Source: Sandaracinaceae bacterium
GTDB lineage: Bacteria > Myxococcota_A > Polyangia > Polyangiales > Houyiibacteriaceae
DNA length: 64,000 bases
Reading direction: 5' to 3'
Assembly: GCA_016706685.1 (NCBI GenBank)
Contig: JADJJE010000001.1
Location: forward strand, 1 to 64,000
Positions within the stretch are counted from its first letter, which is position 1; the number at the start of each line of letters is the position of its first letter. Made by a program: the position numbers and the translations under genes. The notes beneath the pieces are model-generated. The model did not search any database. It was not told the origin of the DNA and saw only the letters and a list, made by a program, of their open reading frames with translations. This document shows, in pieces, positions 47,448 to 58,183 of the stretch.

Positions 47448-47731
47448 TCAGTCCTGACAGCCCGACTGCTCGACGATGACGAACTCCACGCGCCGGTTGG
47501 CGGCCTGGCCGGCGGGGGTGTTGTTGGACTCCACGGGGCGCTCTTCGCCGAAGCCCTGCGACGCCAGGCGGTCCCCGGCGATGCCCTGCGCCACCAGGTA
47601 CTCACGCACCGCATGGGCGCGCTGCTGCGAGAGCCGCAGGTTGTGCTGATCGCGGCCGCGCGAGTCCGTGTGGCCCTCGATGCTCACGCGCCGGATGTCC
47701 GGGCGTGAGGCGATGACCGCAGCCAGCTGAT

Positions 47732-47735
<4 letters not shown>
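47448..47735 (-). pseudogene. C-terminal OmpA peptidoglycan-binding domain, out of frame with its gene
   Basis: This frame carries the missing end of the OmpA domain: LNQLAAVIASRPDIRRVSIE, then GHTDSRGRDQHNLRLSQQRA and NRRVEFVIVEQ, including the Asp and Arg that bind diaminopimelate. It continues exactly where the 47732-49474 gene reaches its stop. One missing base in the region 47736-47737 (the minus strand reads TTCGGGCTCTGAAT where a CTN codon is expected before CTGAAT) would restore a single protein of about 675 residues. Confidence 0.85.
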
Positions 47736-49470
<1,735 letters not shown>

Positions 49471-49474
<4 letters not shown>

Positions 49475-51822
49475 GAGCGCCTCGTGCTGCGACGCGCCAC
49501 GAAGACGCCGAGCAACAACAGCCCGAGCAGCGGCAGCGGTGCCTCTCGACCGGGGGTTGCGGCGCAGGTGTAGACGCCGCCTCCGGAGAGCAGGCCCGGC
49601 AGCGGGTCGTCCACTGGGAGCAGCGGGTCGGAGCCGCGCGCCACCTCGTCGCCGTCGCTGCGGCCGCCCGCGTCGGTGTCGGCGTCGAGCGGGTCGGTGG
49701 CCGCGCAGCCGTCGCAGTCGGCCGGCGTGGCGCAGATGGTGGCACACGCAGCCGGGCATGCGTCGGCCTCGGGGATCTCGCACACGTTCAGCAGCAGGTC
49801 GCCGTCGATGTCGTCATCGCAGGCATCGCCCGTGCCGTCCTCGTCCAGGTTCTCCTGACCGGGGTTGGGCGTGTCCGGGCAGTTGTCCACGTCGTCCGGG
49901 TCGCCGTCGCTGTCGCGGTCGGGCTCGGGGCAGCCATCGGTGTCCATGTACCCGTTGGCGTCCTCGTCCACGAGCGGGCAGGCGTCCACCAGGTCGTTGC
50001 AGGCCAGCGTCGGGATGGTAGCGCGGAGCGCGCAGTCGCCGTCGCTGTCCTCCGTCAAGTAGTTGGGCGTGCCGTCCATGTCGGCGTCGTCGTTGGTGGG
50101 GTCGCCGTCGTCGTCGGTGTCCTCGGCGCAGGTCAGCACCCCGTCGCCGTCGTCATCGTCGTCCAGGTAGTCGGGCCGCGTGTCCGGGTCCGAGTTGTCG
50201 TTGGTGGGGTCCCCGTTCATGTCCACGTCTTCGTCCGCCGTGGGGATGCAGTCGTTGTCGTCGTTCGGGTCGAGCGCGTCCACGAGCGCGTCGCCGTCGT
50301 TGTTCACGCCGGGGCGGCCGTTGCGGGTCTCCACCTGGTCGTTGACCGTGTCACCGTCGGTGTCCGCCAGGAGCGGGTTGGTGCCGGTGGTGCAGCGCTC
50401 GATGTAGTCGGTCAGGCCCTCGCCGTCGGTGTCGAGCGTTCCGTCCACCGAGCGAATGGTGATGGGCGAGCTGTTGGCCTCGGACAGCCACGTGTACGTG
50501 TCGAGGTACGCCTCGTTGCCCTTTCCGGTGCCGGATCCGCCCACGGACACGAAGTCGCCCCAGGCGCGCGCGTTGGCCGTGGGGAGCACCGTGGTCTCGC
50601 CCAACGGCACCGGCATGGCGCTCGGGCTCCCGGAGTTGAGCCCGTTCGGGCCGGAGGTGGACGCCGGTACGAAGGCGAACGGCGCGGGCATGTTGATGTC
50701 CATCGCGGAGACCAGGCTGTCGTTCCAGTACATGTCGAGCGGCGTGAGCGACGTATCGGCGCCGACTTGGAACATGCGCAGGCCACGGAAGCTGGTCTCG
50801 ATGTCGCGGCCCACGTAGTGGAACTCGCCCACGGTCACGCGCACCCGGCACTGGTGATTGCCCACCGGGAAGGGGTCGCCCTGGTTGTCGAGGCCGTCGA
50901 ACGTGACGCGGTTCTCGCCCGCCACCGCCGACCCGAGGATCAGGAAGTCGCCGTCGTCCACGATGTCGAACATGTTGTCGTCGTTGAGGTCGCACACCAG
51001 GTGAAAGGAGCCCACCACGTTGGAGGTGAAGACGAACTCGCCCTCGGTGCTGCCCGCCACGAACTCGTCGCACGTGCTCACGCCCCCGGGGGTCTCGGTG
51101 CCGCCCTGAAAGCTGAAGTCGCGCACCTGCGGCCCGAGGAAGCTGTAGGTCGCGTCGTCCGGTGGGTTCAAATAGATCTGGTACTCGTCGGCCGCGCTGT
51201 TCCCCACCTCGGGTACGCTGCGCCCGGCGTTGGGGCCGCGCACGCCCGTGCTGTTGCCCTGCACTTCGAAGATGAAGCCCGCGAGGCCGTCCGTGCGCAG
51301 CTCCATCACGGCGAAGCTCTCGTCGTCGCCGCCGGGGACGCGCGCGTAGAAGCTGGCGTTGGTGGCCGAGGCCACGTTGAAGCCGCCGGTGTTGAAGCCC
51401 CAGGCGAACGAATACACGCGACCATCGCGCGGCACACCGTTGCGGAAGAGCGTGACGTCCCAGGGTTGCTGGGTACCGGGGATGACGCCGCTCATGTTGG
51501 AGTCGAACTGGTCCTCCAGCAGGTCCAGGCGGTAGCTGCCGCTCATGGTCGGGGTGATGGTGGCGCCGCTCGCGAACGTCCCGATGGACGTGCCGGCCGG
51601 ATTGAACACCGTGACGCTGCCCTTCCCGGTCCACACGAACGTCTCCATGCTGACGTCGATCACGTCGACGAACACGTTGGTAGTGCCGCGCAGCGCTTGC
51701 GAGGGAGCCAGCTCGGCCCCCGCACCCAGAGAACCCTCTGCTCGGGCGGTGGGGTTCGGCAGCAGCGCCAGCGTCAGGATGGCGCCGGCAAGCACGAGGG
51801 ACGGATTTCCAACGGTTCTCAT
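49471..51822 (-). CDS. Secreted Asp-rich repeat protein with a C-terminal membrane/sorting tail
   Basis: A 783-residue exported protein. The signal peptide ends TARAEG (about 29). Residues 30-470 are beta-rich and unassigned. Residues 480-740 hold many calcium-type loops (DPNDDNDCIPTADEDVDMNG, DDDDDGDGVLTCAEDTDDDG, DRDSDGDPDDVDNCPDTPNP). The C terminus is Cys, a short Pro/Glu spacer, a hydrophobic helix LLGLLLLGVFVA and RRSTRRS, which looks like the MYXO-CTERM-type surface-sorting tails. GGAGG lies 6 nt before the ATG. It is coupled to the OmpA-type gene downstream, so the two probably form one surface structure. Confidence 0.8.
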
Positions 51823-51953
51823 AGGAACCTCCAAGCGAAGGTAGATGCCCGAGACGATACCACGAGTGGCGATTGGCAAGCGCAGTCACGCGCCGAGCAC
51901 GTGCCGAACGTCAGAGGGTTGCTCATCCCGTCTGCGAGCAACAGGGATGAGCC

Positions 51954-52493
51954 ATGCACCGCAGCCGCCTCTCCCTCCTCTTGCTGAACCTCGTGGGCGG
52001 CTTGGCCGTCCTCGGAAGCTACGGCTTCATGCTGGCCACACACCCCGACGTGGGGGACGCCCTCTGGGGTGGCGTACCGCGTGCATGGGTGCCGCTCTAC
52101 ACCGCCTCCATGCTGAGCGCGACGGCGGGCTACTTCGCCTTCGCCCAGCACCTCTTCCTGCGGGCGAACCCGGACGAGACGCGCTTCGGCGGGCTGCCGT
52201 TCACGGCGCTCCACGCGATCTTCGCGCTGATCCTGCTGCCCTCCGCGGTGTGGATGCCGCTGACCTTTGCCTACCTCGACGCACCGTCGGGGGCGCTGTT
52301 CCTAGTCATCCGGGTGGTGCTCGCGCTGGTGGGGCTCGGCTCACTCGCGCTCGTGGTGGCGTTGCTGCGCATGCAGCCCCGGGGCCCGCGGGTGTCCTGG
52401 GCGCTCGCGGTGGTCGGCAGCTTGCTGTTCCTGTTCCAGACGGGCGTGCTGGATGCGCTGGTGTGGACGCACTACTTCCCGCTCGCGCCGTGA
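51954..52493 (+). CDS. Small integral membrane protein
   Basis: A 179-residue protein with five hydrophobic helices (about 5-28, 42-64, 78-98, 106-133 and 145-165). Charged residues are few and short. AGGGATGA lies just before the ATG. No family is recognised; the layout resembles small DUF-type membrane proteins. It precedes the lipase-like gene, which has its own start signal. Confidence 0.7.
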   Translation: MHRSRLSLLLLNLVGGLAVLGSYGFMLATHPDVGDALWGGVPRAWVPLYTASMLSATAGYFAFAQHLFLRANPDETRFGGLPFTALHAIFALILLPSAVWMPLTFAYLDAPSGALFLVIRVVLALVGLGSLALVVALLRMQPRGPRVSWALAVVGSLLFLFQTGVLDALVWTHYFPLAP

Positions 52494-52538
52494 CGCGACC
52501 GTGACGCCACCATGACGATGGCCGCCCGGGCACCGTGT

Positions 52539-52544
52539 CACACT
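52539..52544 (+). promoter_or_regulatory. Putative -10 hexamer that decides the lipase start
   Basis: CACACT ends 6 nt before the ATG at 52551, and lies downstream of the earlier ATG at 52512. Confidence 0.3.
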
Positions 52545-52550
52545 CCCCAG

Positions 52551-53816
52551 ATGCGACGCTGGCGCGGCCTCAAGTCCCTGATTCACGACGCGGTGGACGC
52601 CACCGTCGAGCTGGTGCGCGAAGGGCACGAGTCCACCTCGCGCACGGTGATGCGCGTAACCGACGAGGTCCCGCCCCTGCGCGAGCCCGCGCGTGTCGTG
52701 GACGCCGTGCGGCGGCTCGGGACGAGCTCCGTGCTGGGGACCATCAAGGTGGTGAACCGCTCGGTGCAGGTGGTCACGGACGTGGGCCTGGACGTGGCGC
52801 TGGGCGAGTACGATCCCGAGGTGGTGCCCGTTCCGCTCACGTCGAGCGCCATGTCGAGCCTGCACTGGGTGGGCGACGCGGCGCTGGGCCTGGTGAACGC
52901 GGCCGTGGGGGACCACCTGCACCAGACCGACAGCGGGCTCGACCTGTCGATGGAGCTGCGCGCGGGCGACCGCTACGTGCCGTTGACCACCGAGGCGCTG
53001 CGCGCCGCCCTGCCCGAAGCCACCACGAAGGTGGCGCTGTTCGTGCACGGCATGGCCACCACCGAGTGGTCGTGGTCGCTCAAGTCCGAGACCTATCACG
53101 GCGACCCGGCCGCCAACTTCGGCAGCATGCTGCAGCGTGACCTGGGCTACACGCCGCTCTTCCTGCGGTACAACACCGGGCGTCACATCTCGGAGTGCGG
53201 GCGCCGCCTGGCGCTGATGCTGGACGAGCTGGTGCGCGTGTATCCCGCGCAGCCCATCGAGCTCACGCTCATTGGCCACAGCATGGGAGGCCTGGTGATC
53301 AGCAGCGCCTGCCACTACGGCGAGGCCGACCAGCTGCCCTGGACCGCGAACGTGCGCCGTGTGTTCTACCTGGGCTCGCCACACCAGGGGGCGCCGCTCG
53401 CGCACTTCGGACACGCGCTGACCGGTGCGCTCGCCCGGGTGGACCTGCCCGCCACGCAGATCCTGGCCCGCATCCTCGAGCGCCGCAGCGCCGCCGTACA
53501 CGACATGCGCCACGCACCCATCGTGGACGAGCACTGGCTCTCGGATAGTCCCCTCGCGCGGGAGGCGCTGCCCCTGCCGCACGCCACCCACCACTTCATG
53601 TCGGCCACCATGACGGTGGACCCCGAGCACCCCGTCGGCCGGCTCATGGGCGACCTGCTGGTGCGCGTGCCCAGCGCCTCTGGTCCCGCCATGGCCAGCA
53701 GCACGTTCTCCATCGACACCAGCCACTACGGCGGCGTCATGCACCACGAGCTGCAGAACCACCCGGCGGTGTACGCCCAGCTGGTGCGGCTGTGCGCCGG
53801 CGACACGAGCGCTTGA
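52551..53816 (+). CDS. Lipase-like alpha/beta hydrolase
   Basis: A 421-residue protein. The first 150 residues are amphipathic helices that may contact the membrane (DAVDATVELVREGHESTSRT, VLGTIKVVNRSVQVVTDVG). The hydrolase core starts at KVALFVHGMATTEWSW; the nucleophile elbow is LIGHSMGGLVISS (Ser near 243) and LGSPHQGAPLAHFGH follows, a PGAP1/triacylglycerol-lipase-like pattern. The last part contains SHYGGVMHHEL, a likely catalytic His. No signal peptide. Start chosen by the CACACT hexamer; ATG 52512 is an alternative. Confidence 0.83.
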   Translation: MRRWRGLKSLIHDAVDATVELVREGHESTSRTVMRVTDEVPPLREPARVVDAVRRLGTSSVLGTIKVVNRSVQVVTDVGLDVALGEYDPEVVPVPLTSSAMSSLHWVGDAALGLVNAAVGDHLHQTDSGLDLSMELRAGDRYVPLTTEALRAALPEATTKVALFVHGMATTEWSWSLKSETYHGDPAANFGSMLQRDLGYTPLFLRYNTGRHISECGRRLALMLDELVRVYPAQPIELTLIGHSMGGLVISSACHYGEADQLPWTANVRRVFYLGSPHQGAPLAHFGHALTGALARVDLPATQILARILERRSAAVHDMRHAPIVDEHWLSDSPLAREALPLPHATHHFMSATMTVDPEHPVGRLMGDLLVRVPSASGPAMASSTFSIDTSHYGGVMHHELQNHPAVYAQLVRLCAGDTSA

Positions 53817-53832
53817 CGTGAGGCCCAACCCC

Positions 53833-53856
53833 GGACATTGGTTTATCCAAATGTCC
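53833..53856. promoter_or_regulatory. Palindromic operator over the start of the GntR gene
   Basis: GGACATTGG (53833-53841), a 5-nt spacer TTTAT and CCAAATGTCC (53847-53856) form a nearly perfect 24-bp inverted repeat with one extra base in the right arm. It covers the ATG at 53851 and the AT-rich spacer that could serve as -10. This is the position expected for autorepression by the encoded regulator. Confidence 0.55.
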
Positions 53857-54648
53857 CCCCGCCGCCCCGACGTCCCGATCGAGCCGAGCACCCGCACGCT
53901 GCCCGACCGTCTGGCCGACGAGCTGATCGCCCGTATTTTCACGGGTGAACTGGCCCCGAACGAGCGCTTGTCGCCAGAGCGGACGCTGGCCGAGGAGCTG
54001 GGCGTGGACCGGACGTCGCTGCGCGTGGCCCTCCGCCAGCTGTCGCGCATGAACCTGCTGCGCGCCACGCAGGGCTCGGGCATCACGGTGCTGGACTACC
54101 GGCGCCACGCGGGCATCGACTTCCTGGCCGCCGTGTTGGAGGTGCCGGGGCTCGAGCTGGGTGGGGCGTTCCTGCTCGAGGCGCTCGACCAGTGGAACGT
54201 CATGATGCCGCGCTTCGTGGCCTCGGCCCTAGCGGATGCCCAGCCCGAGCACCTGCGGGAGATCGACGCGTTCTTCGAGGCGCAGCTGCGCGCGCTGGAC
54301 GGCACCACGGACGCTGTGCTGGACCAGGTGACCGAGCTCGAGATAGCCCTGCAGGACCGCATGGTGGACCTGCTGGGCGACGTCACGCTGCGGCTCGTGG
54401 CCAACTCCACGCGCGGCATCCGGCGCAAGCTCACGCGCCTGCAGTTCGGTCTCGTGGACGCGCGCGCCCAGTGCGCTTCGCAGCGGGCCATGTTCAACGG
54501 CGCCATCACCTCGCCGCTGCCGCCCGAGGTGCTGATCAACGCGCACGCCGCCTACCTGAGCGCGCACCACCAGGCGCTGCGCGCGCACATCCTGACCCTC
54601 CCGCAGCAACCGTACCGCACCTCCTCCTGGACCCGCGCCGCCCACTGA
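53851..54648 (+). CDS. GntR-family (FadR-like) transcriptional regulator
   Basis: A 265-residue regulator. The N-terminal winged helix (about 16-78) shows the GntR signature TLPDRLADELIARIFTGELA, SPERTLAEELGVDRTSLRVA and LRQLSRMNLLRATQGSGITV. The C-terminal 180 residues are all helical, like the ligand domain of FadR-type regulators; a fatty acyl or related ligand is plausible from the neighbours but not shown. A GTG at 53818, one base after the lipase stop, is an alternative start; the ATG at 53851 is preferred because it lies in the operator and keeps the HTH near the N terminus. It probably controls the genes that follow. Confidence 0.85.
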   Translation: MSPRRPDVPIEPSTRTLPDRLADELIARIFTGELAPNERLSPERTLAEELGVDRTSLRVALRQLSRMNLLRATQGSGITVLDYRRHAGIDFLAAVLEVPGLELGGAFLLEALDQWNVMMPRFVASALADAQPEHLREIDAFFEAQLRALDGTTDAVLDQVTELEIALQDRMVDLLGDVTLRLVANSTRGIRRKLTRLQFGLVDARAQCASQRAMFNGAITSPLPPEVLINAHAAYLSAHHQALRAHILTLPQQPYRTSSWTRAAH

Positions 54649-54684
54649 CGGGTGGCCCGCCCCCCCTCGAAAGACCCGAACACG

Positions 54685-55299
54685 ATGCCGAAGCTCACGT
54701 CCCTGATCCAGTCCCCGCGCACCACCATCGCCGACATCGCAGCGCACCTCGACGGCCTGACCCACAGCTCGCGCATGCACGAGCTCAGCCGCACCACGCG
54801 CTCGGATCAGCGCACCATGTGGGAGAAGGCCTCGGTCGAAGCCGGCCGCATCACGCTCGAGCACTTCCTGCCGGAGGGCCTCCCGGCGCTGCGTCCCATC
54901 GTGCACCACGGCCGTAACACCCTGCCCCTTCCGGACAAGCAGAAGTTCTTCCGCAAGCCCATGGTGCGCCCCGCCGACGGCACACCTCGCGCGTTCGGCT
55001 ACAACGACGCGCCCTCCGAGCGATTGGTGGGGCCGGGCTACTTCGTGCTCGAGGCCACCAAGGGCAACACCAACTGGGAGCCGCGCGGCGCCTGGGTGGT
55101 GGACTACTTCCAGCACCCGGACGGACCGGTGGCCTCGGGCTGGCCGCGCGTGCGCTCCAACCGCGAAGGCCTGCAGGTGCTCGTGTACTACGGCACGCGC
55201 GACTTCATGCGCCGCGTCAGTCAGCACGTCTCGATTGGCGCCGCCTACAAGGGCGAGAAGCCGCTCGACCACTACTTCACGCTCTGCCGCGAGGACTGA
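54685..55299 (+). CDS. Conserved-looking protein of unknown function
   Basis: A 204-residue soluble protein. It begins with a helical stretch (LTSLIQSPRTTIADIAAHLD) and continues with a strand-rich core containing GPGYFVLEATKGNTNWEPRG and AWVVDYFQHPDGPVASGWPR, then YYGTRDFMRRVSQHVSIGAA near the end. No catalytic motif or signal is recognised. It lies 36 bases after the GntR gene and 8 bases before the GMC small partner, so it probably belongs to the same operon. A GTG at 54652 is an alternative start. Confidence 0.65.
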   Translation: MPKLTSLIQSPRTTIADIAAHLDGLTHSSRMHELSRTTRSDQRTMWEKASVEAGRITLEHFLPEGLPALRPIVHHGRNTLPLPDKQKFFRKPMVRPADGTPRAFGYNDAPSERLVGPGYFVLEATKGNTNWEPRGAWVVDYFQHPDGPVASGWPRVRSNREGLQVLVYYGTRDFMRRVSQHVSIGAAYKGEKPLDHYFTLCRED

Positions 55300-55307
55300 G
55301 CGCCTCG

Positions 55308-55727
55308 ATGTTCCGCTTCGAGCGACGCTGGCTGCTGCGCATCTTCGACGCCATCTACCCCGGTGGGACGGCGGAGGGGCTGCGCCTCGGCGCGGCGGAC
55401 GTGCCCATCGAGGGCCTGCTCGAAGACATCGCGAAGCGCGCGCCCTTCGACTTCGTGCTTGGGCTGCGCGCCGGCGCGTGGGTGGTCACGCTCTTCGGGC
55501 CGCTGTTGACTGGGCGCTTTCGTCGCTTCGCGGGGCTCTCGGTGCCGGAGCGCGGTGAGGTGCTCGAGGCGCTGGCCCACAGCCGGCTCTACCTGCTGCG
55601 CGAGATCCCCATGCTGCTGAAGATGGTGGCCAGCCTCGGCTACCTGGGCGTGCCGCAGGTGCAGCGCGAGCTCGGGGTGCCGAGCGTGGACCGCGAGCCA
55701 CCCGAGTGGGCGCGGAGCAAGTCATGA
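55308..55727 (+). CDS. Small partner protein of a GMC oxidoreductase
   Basis: A 139-residue, mostly helical protein without signal peptide. The segment LLRIFDAIYPGG near the N terminus and a hydrophobic stretch (DFVLGLRAGAWVVTLFGPLL) recall the small subunits that accompany membrane-associated GMC dehydrogenases, but the similarity is only general. The last codons overlap the ATG of the GMC gene (ATGA), which ties the two together. The role as partner or membrane adaptor is inferred from this position. Confidence 0.6.
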   Translation: MFRFERRWLLRIFDAIYPGGTAEGLRLGAADVPIEGLLEDIAKRAPFDFVLGLRAGAWVVTLFGPLLTGRFRRFAGLSVPERGEVLEALAHSRLYLLREIPMLLKMVASLGYLGVPQVQRELGVPSVDREPPEWARSKS

Positions 55728-57241
55728 GCGGCAGCACGCAGAGCCTGGCCGATGTGGCTGGCAAGTCCGTCGTGGAAGACAGCGCCGACGTCGTCATCAT
55801 CGGCAGCGGCGCGGCGGGCGCCACCGCGGCGCGCGTGCTCACCGCAGCGGGCCTCGACGTGGTGGTGATCGAAGAGGGCCACGCCATCCCGCGCGACGGA
55901 TTTCGCCAGGACGCCTACTCGGCGTTCAAGGGGTTGTGGCGCGACTTCGGCTTCCAGGCGGCACGGGGGCGCGTGCTGATGCCCATCCTGCAGGGGCGCG
56001 CGGTGGGCGGCACCACGGTGATCAACGGCGCCATCATGCACCGGCTCCCCGAGAAGGTGCACGCGGCGTGGGAGCGCGACGGCGCCATCGATGACCTGCT
56101 GAGCTACCCGGGCCTCGAGGCCACCTTCGACCAGCTGGACCGTGAGCTGTCGGTGGGGCCCGCCCCCGAAGCCGTGCTGGGCCAGAACAACGCGCTCATG
56201 CGCGCGGGGGTGGCGGGCATCGGGGCCAAGGGCAACCTCATCCTGCGCAACGTGAAGGACTGCGAGGGCAGCGCGCGCTGCGGACAGGGCTGCCCCAACG
56301 GGCGCAAGCAGAGCATGCACCTGACGTACATTCCGCAGGCCATCGCCGCGGGCGCGCGCGTGTATGCCGCGTGTCGCGTCTCGAAGGTGGAGATCCGTGG
56401 CGGCAAGGCCGTGGCGGTGCTGGGGGAGTTCCGCGACCCCACGGGTGACGCGCGCGGGCCACGCATTCGCGTGGTGGCCAAGCGCGCCGTGCTGCTGGCG
56501 GCCAGCGCCATCCAGACGCCCGTGCTGCTCATGAAGAGCGGCGTGCGCGGTGGCCAGGTGGGGCGGCGCTTCCAGTCGCACCCAGGCACCAGCGTCATGG
56601 GCGTGTTCGACGACAAGGTGAACATGTTCTTCGGGGCCACGCAGGGCTACGAGACCACGCACTTCTGGGACGAGCGCATGAAGTTCGAGAGCGTATCCGT
56701 GCCGCCCGAGATCGCGGCCACGCGCCTCCCGGGCTTCGGCGCCGACCTGCAAGCACGGCTCGCGCGCGTGGGGCACGTGGCCCAGTGGGGCGTGCAGGTG
56801 CGCGCCGAGGCCCACGGGCGCGTTCGCCCCGGCATCACCGGCGGCGCGAGTGTCAGCTACGACCTGACCAACGCGGACGTGGCGCGCTACCGCCTGGGCG
56901 TGAAGCGGCTGGTGGAGATGATGTTCGCGGCAGGCGCCAGCGAAGTGTGGCCGGGTGTGCACGGGCTGCCCACGCGGCTCACGTCGCCGGACCAAGCCCG
57001 CGCCCTCGACACGCTGGACGACGACCCGCGCCGCTTTCACTTCATCGCGGCGCACCTGTTCGGGACCGCGGCGATGCACCGCGACCCGCGTGCTGGGGTG
57101 GTGCGTCCGGATGGCCGCTGCCACGCCGTGGATGGTCTCTACGTGGTGGACTCGTCGCTCTTCCCGACCAACCTGGGCGTGAATCCACAGCACACCATCT
57201 GCGCCATCGCCTGGAAGATCGCCGAGCGCATCGCGCAGTAG
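55724..57241 (+). CDS. GMC-family oxidoreductase, long-chain alcohol oxidase/cholesterol-oxidase-like
   Basis: A 505-residue flavoprotein. FAD motif VVIIGSGAAGATAARVL at about 23-39; the GRAVGGTTVINGAIMHRLPE segment; an extra Cys cluster CEGSARCGQGCPNGRKQSM near 180, characteristic of the long-chain alcohol oxidase-like branch; and the terminal LFPTNLGVNPQHTICAIAW with the catalytic His-type position. It likely oxidises a long-chain or sterol-type alcohol. It is coupled to the small partner gene, under the possible control of the GntR regulator. It is only distantly like the GMC enzyme at 876-2393. Confidence 0.9.
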   Translation: MSGSTQSLADVAGKSVVEDSADVVIIGSGAAGATAARVLTAAGLDVVVIEEGHAIPRDGFRQDAYSAFKGLWRDFGFQAARGRVLMPILQGRAVGGTTVINGAIMHRLPEKVHAAWERDGAIDDLLSYPGLEATFDQLDRELSVGPAPEAVLGQNNALMRAGVAGIGAKGNLILRNVKDCEGSARCGQGCPNGRKQSMHLTYIPQAIAAGARVYAACRVSKVEIRGGKAVAVLGEFRDPTGDARGPRIRVVAKRAVLLAASAIQTPVLLMKSGVRGGQVGRRFQSHPGTSVMGVFDDKVNMFFGATQGYETTHFWDERMKFESVSVPPEIAATRLPGFGADLQARLARVGHVAQWGVQVRAEAHGRVRPGITGGASVSYDLTNADVARYRLGVKRLVEMMFAAGASEVWPGVHGLPTRLTSPDQARALDTLDDDPRRFHFIAAHLFGTAAMHRDPRAGVVRPDGRCHAVDGLYVVDSSLFPTNLGVNPQHTICAIAWKIAERIAQ

Positions 57242-57290
57242 GCGGCTCGGGATTCGACCGCGCTGCGCCCCACGCAGGGGATCCGCGTGC

Positions 57291-57296
57291 TTTACT
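57291..57296 (+). promoter_or_regulatory. Putative -10 hexamer of a leaderless start
   Basis: TTTACT ends 5 nt before the ATG at 57302 and lies downstream of the alternative GTG at 57287. Confidence 0.3.
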
Positions 57297-57301
57297 GCGG
57301 C

Positions 57302-58183
57302 ATGTGTTCTCTCCTGGGTGCTCAGCGACGCGCGCTGCTCTGCGGTTGCCTCCTCGTCGCGCTGGGCTGTGAAGCCCCCGTGGAGCGCCGCGTGCAGTAC
57401 GACGAGCGCTTCGAGCGCAACCAAATGGACCTCTACCTGCCCGGCGACGGCGCGGTGGGGCGGCCAGCCATCCTCACGGTGCACGGCGGCGCCTGGACGT
57501 ACTTCGACAACCGCAGCTACCGCAGCATCGCGCGGCGCTTCGCGCGCTCGGGCTACGTGGTGGGCAACATCAACTACCGGCTGGTGCCAGACGGTGTGTT
57601 CCCCAACTCGGTGCACGACGTGGGCTGCGCCCTCGCTTACCTGCAGAACCACGCGGACGAGCTGGGCCTCGACCCCACGCGCATCGCCGTCATGGGCTAC
57701 TCGGCCGGGGCGCACCTCGCCACGTTGGTGGCTGTCGAGCCCGGTGACCCACTGCTGGTGCCGGACTGCGCCGAGGGCGCACCCATGAAGCCTGCCGCCG
57801 TGGTGAGCGGCGCGGGGCCCACGGACATGCGCGGGCTGAGGGACGCCGACCTGGTGCGCCGCTTCATGGGTGGACGCGAGGAGGACATCCCCGAGCTCTA
57901 CGCGCTGGCGTCTCCGGTGGAGCACGCCTCGCCAGACGACCCACCCACGCTCTTCGTGCATGGCCGCTGGGACTTGTTCGTGCCCATCGAGCAGAGCCGC
58001 ACCATGCGGGACCTGCTGCGCGCCGAGGGCGTGGAGGCCAACCTGCTGGAGCTCTCCGGAACGGGGCACGTGTTCAACCCGAACGACGACGCATCGTCGC
58101 TCGGTATCGCGCTCTCGAACGACTCGCCCGAGGCCTGGGCGGTCATCCTGGACTTCCTCGACCGCCACATCGGACAACCATGA
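57302..58183 (+). CDS. Lipoprotein alpha/beta hydrolase (carboxylesterase-like)
   Basis: A 293-residue esterase exported as a lipoprotein: the leader ends in the lipobox LLVALGC (Cys 23). The oxyanion motif TVHGGAWTYFDN, the nucleophile elbow VMGYSAGAHLATL, the acid in FVHGRWDLFVP and the His in SGTGHVFNPNDD are all visible. It resembles kynurenine-formamidase/BD-FAE-type esterases. The following outer-membrane gene overlaps its stop (ATGA). Confidence 0.88.
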   Translation: MCSLLGAQRRALLCGCLLVALGCEAPVERRVQYDERFERNQMDLYLPGDGAVGRPAILTVHGGAWTYFDNRSYRSIARRFARSGYVVGNINYRLVPDGVFPNSVHDVGCALAYLQNHADELGLDPTRIAVMGYSAGAHLATLVAVEPGDPLLVPDCAEGAPMKPAAVVSGAGPTDMRGLRDADLVRRFMGGREEDIPELYALASPVEHASPDDPPTLFVHGRWDLFVPIEQSRTMRDLLRAEGVEANLLELSGTGHVFNPNDDASSLGIALSNDSPEAWAVILDFLDRHIGQP

